NCBI RefSeq assembly: GCF_018130955.1
Contig: NZ_JAFCJM010000011.1
Coordinates: 62,001-126,000 of the forward strand
Origin: Bradyrhizobium liaoningense
Lineage (GTDB): Bacteria; Pseudomonadota; Alphaproteobacteria; Rhizobiales; Xanthobacteraceae
Reading direction: 5' to 3'
Length of the DNA stretch: 64,000 nt
The notes below the pieces were generated by a model that made no database searches, was not told where the DNA came from, and worked only from the letters and a program-made list of their open reading frames with translations. The position numbers and the translations under genes were made by a program. Below are positions 63,736 through 64,000 of this stretch, in pieces; the first letter of the stretch is position 1, and each line of letters starts with the position of its first letter.

Positions 63736-64000
63736 CGCCCCACCATCAAAAAATTAAAAATACGTAAATATCTGCGACGCTATCATCGGAATGGGCCGGC
63801 CGGAAGCGCAATGAAATGACGAGAAACATCCTGTCATGGCGGGATGCTGGGCCTCATGACCGGCGCCGAAGTAGTTCGGCAAGTACAACCAAGTCTACTT
63901 GGAGTAGAGCGTGCCCAGTCCTTCATCGTCCCTGTAGTTTGCAGGTTTTTCCCGATGCTTTCAGGCGCGATCATCTGCCGTTCGACAGTGCGGGGCCGTA
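63736..64000. promoter_or_regulatory. upstream region of the giant RTX gene
   Basis: The first 40 bases are AT-rich (runs of A around 63748-63770) and contain a weak GGTGGGG upstream of the TTG start. A perfect small palindrome CCAAG-TCTA-CTTGG lies at 63889-63902, within a larger AAGTAC...GGAGTAG context that could be an operator. I see no gene on either strand in this segment. Confidence 0.4.

Overview
The window is a gene-dense, high-GC chromosomal segment of an alphaproteobacterium, most probably Bradyrhizobium or a close relative in the Nitrobacteraceae. The assignment rests on gene content (chvE-gguAB, norEFCBQD, a Bradyrhizobium-type FDH3 formate dehydrogenase locus, smo-like polyol genes) and on intergenic palindromic repeats whose sequence I recognise from that group. 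It is an inference from memory, not from a search. No rRNA, tRNA, CRISPR array, intact insertion sequence or phage gene was found.

Layout. 1-5164 (minus strand): a branched-chain amino-acid-type ABC transporter (binding protein, AraC regulator, LivH, LivM, LivG cut by the window edge). 5461-14724 (plus): an oxidative pentose/galactose module with an FAH-type 2-keto-3-deoxy-sugar-acid dehydratase, FCD-GntR regulator, aldose 1-dehydrogenase, aldose epimerase, lactonase and the ChvE-GguA-GguB sugar transporter. 14725-15335: two repeat elements, a possible 51-residue membrane protein and a Crp/Fnr-type operator. 15336-20921: norE-norF-norC-norB-norQ-norD, a complete cytochrome-c-dependent nitric oxide reductase operon. 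21062-31133: a DUF2237 gene, then a polyol uptake and catabolism cluster (HAD phosphatase, SorC-type regulator, SmoE/F/G/K-like ABC transporter, SDR dehydrogenase, FGGY pentulose kinase, PfkB kinase). 31155-39120: a LysR regulator divergent from an amidase, followed by a peptide-type ABC transporter. 39229-40753: a low-GC secreted GH3 hydrolase and low-GC DNA without a convincing gene.

40754-43362 holds small proteins, a repeat and a WD40-cytochrome c fusion. 43399-54734 is a formate dehydrogenase locus: a divergently transcribed polyferredoxin, five tightly coupled genes of poorly known function (BPL-like, DUF6505, DUF6352, DUF3305, DUF3306), a protein joining a YdaS/Cro-type helix-turn-helix to a TorD chaperone, a 69-residue Tat-signal protein, and the FdhA, FdhB and FdhC subunits. 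Two small genes follow. The window ends with a 2779-residue minus-strand adhesin-like protein combining FecR, beta-propeller, cadherin-like, NIDO and RTX segments.

How the parts work together. The nor operon detoxifies or respires NO under low oxygen and carries a perfect palindromic Fnr/NnrR-type box. The fdh locus supplies electrons from periplasmic formate oxidation. The sugar, polyol, amide/peptide and amino-acid transporters reflect the broad scavenging metabolism of a soil or plant-associated bacterium. In three transport or respiratory operons a strong palindrome lies directly behind the gene expected to be needed in excess (chvE, norB, smoE-like), which suggests post-transcriptional tuning of stoichiometry. 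The least understood material is the fdh accessory cassette and the HTH-TorD fusion.
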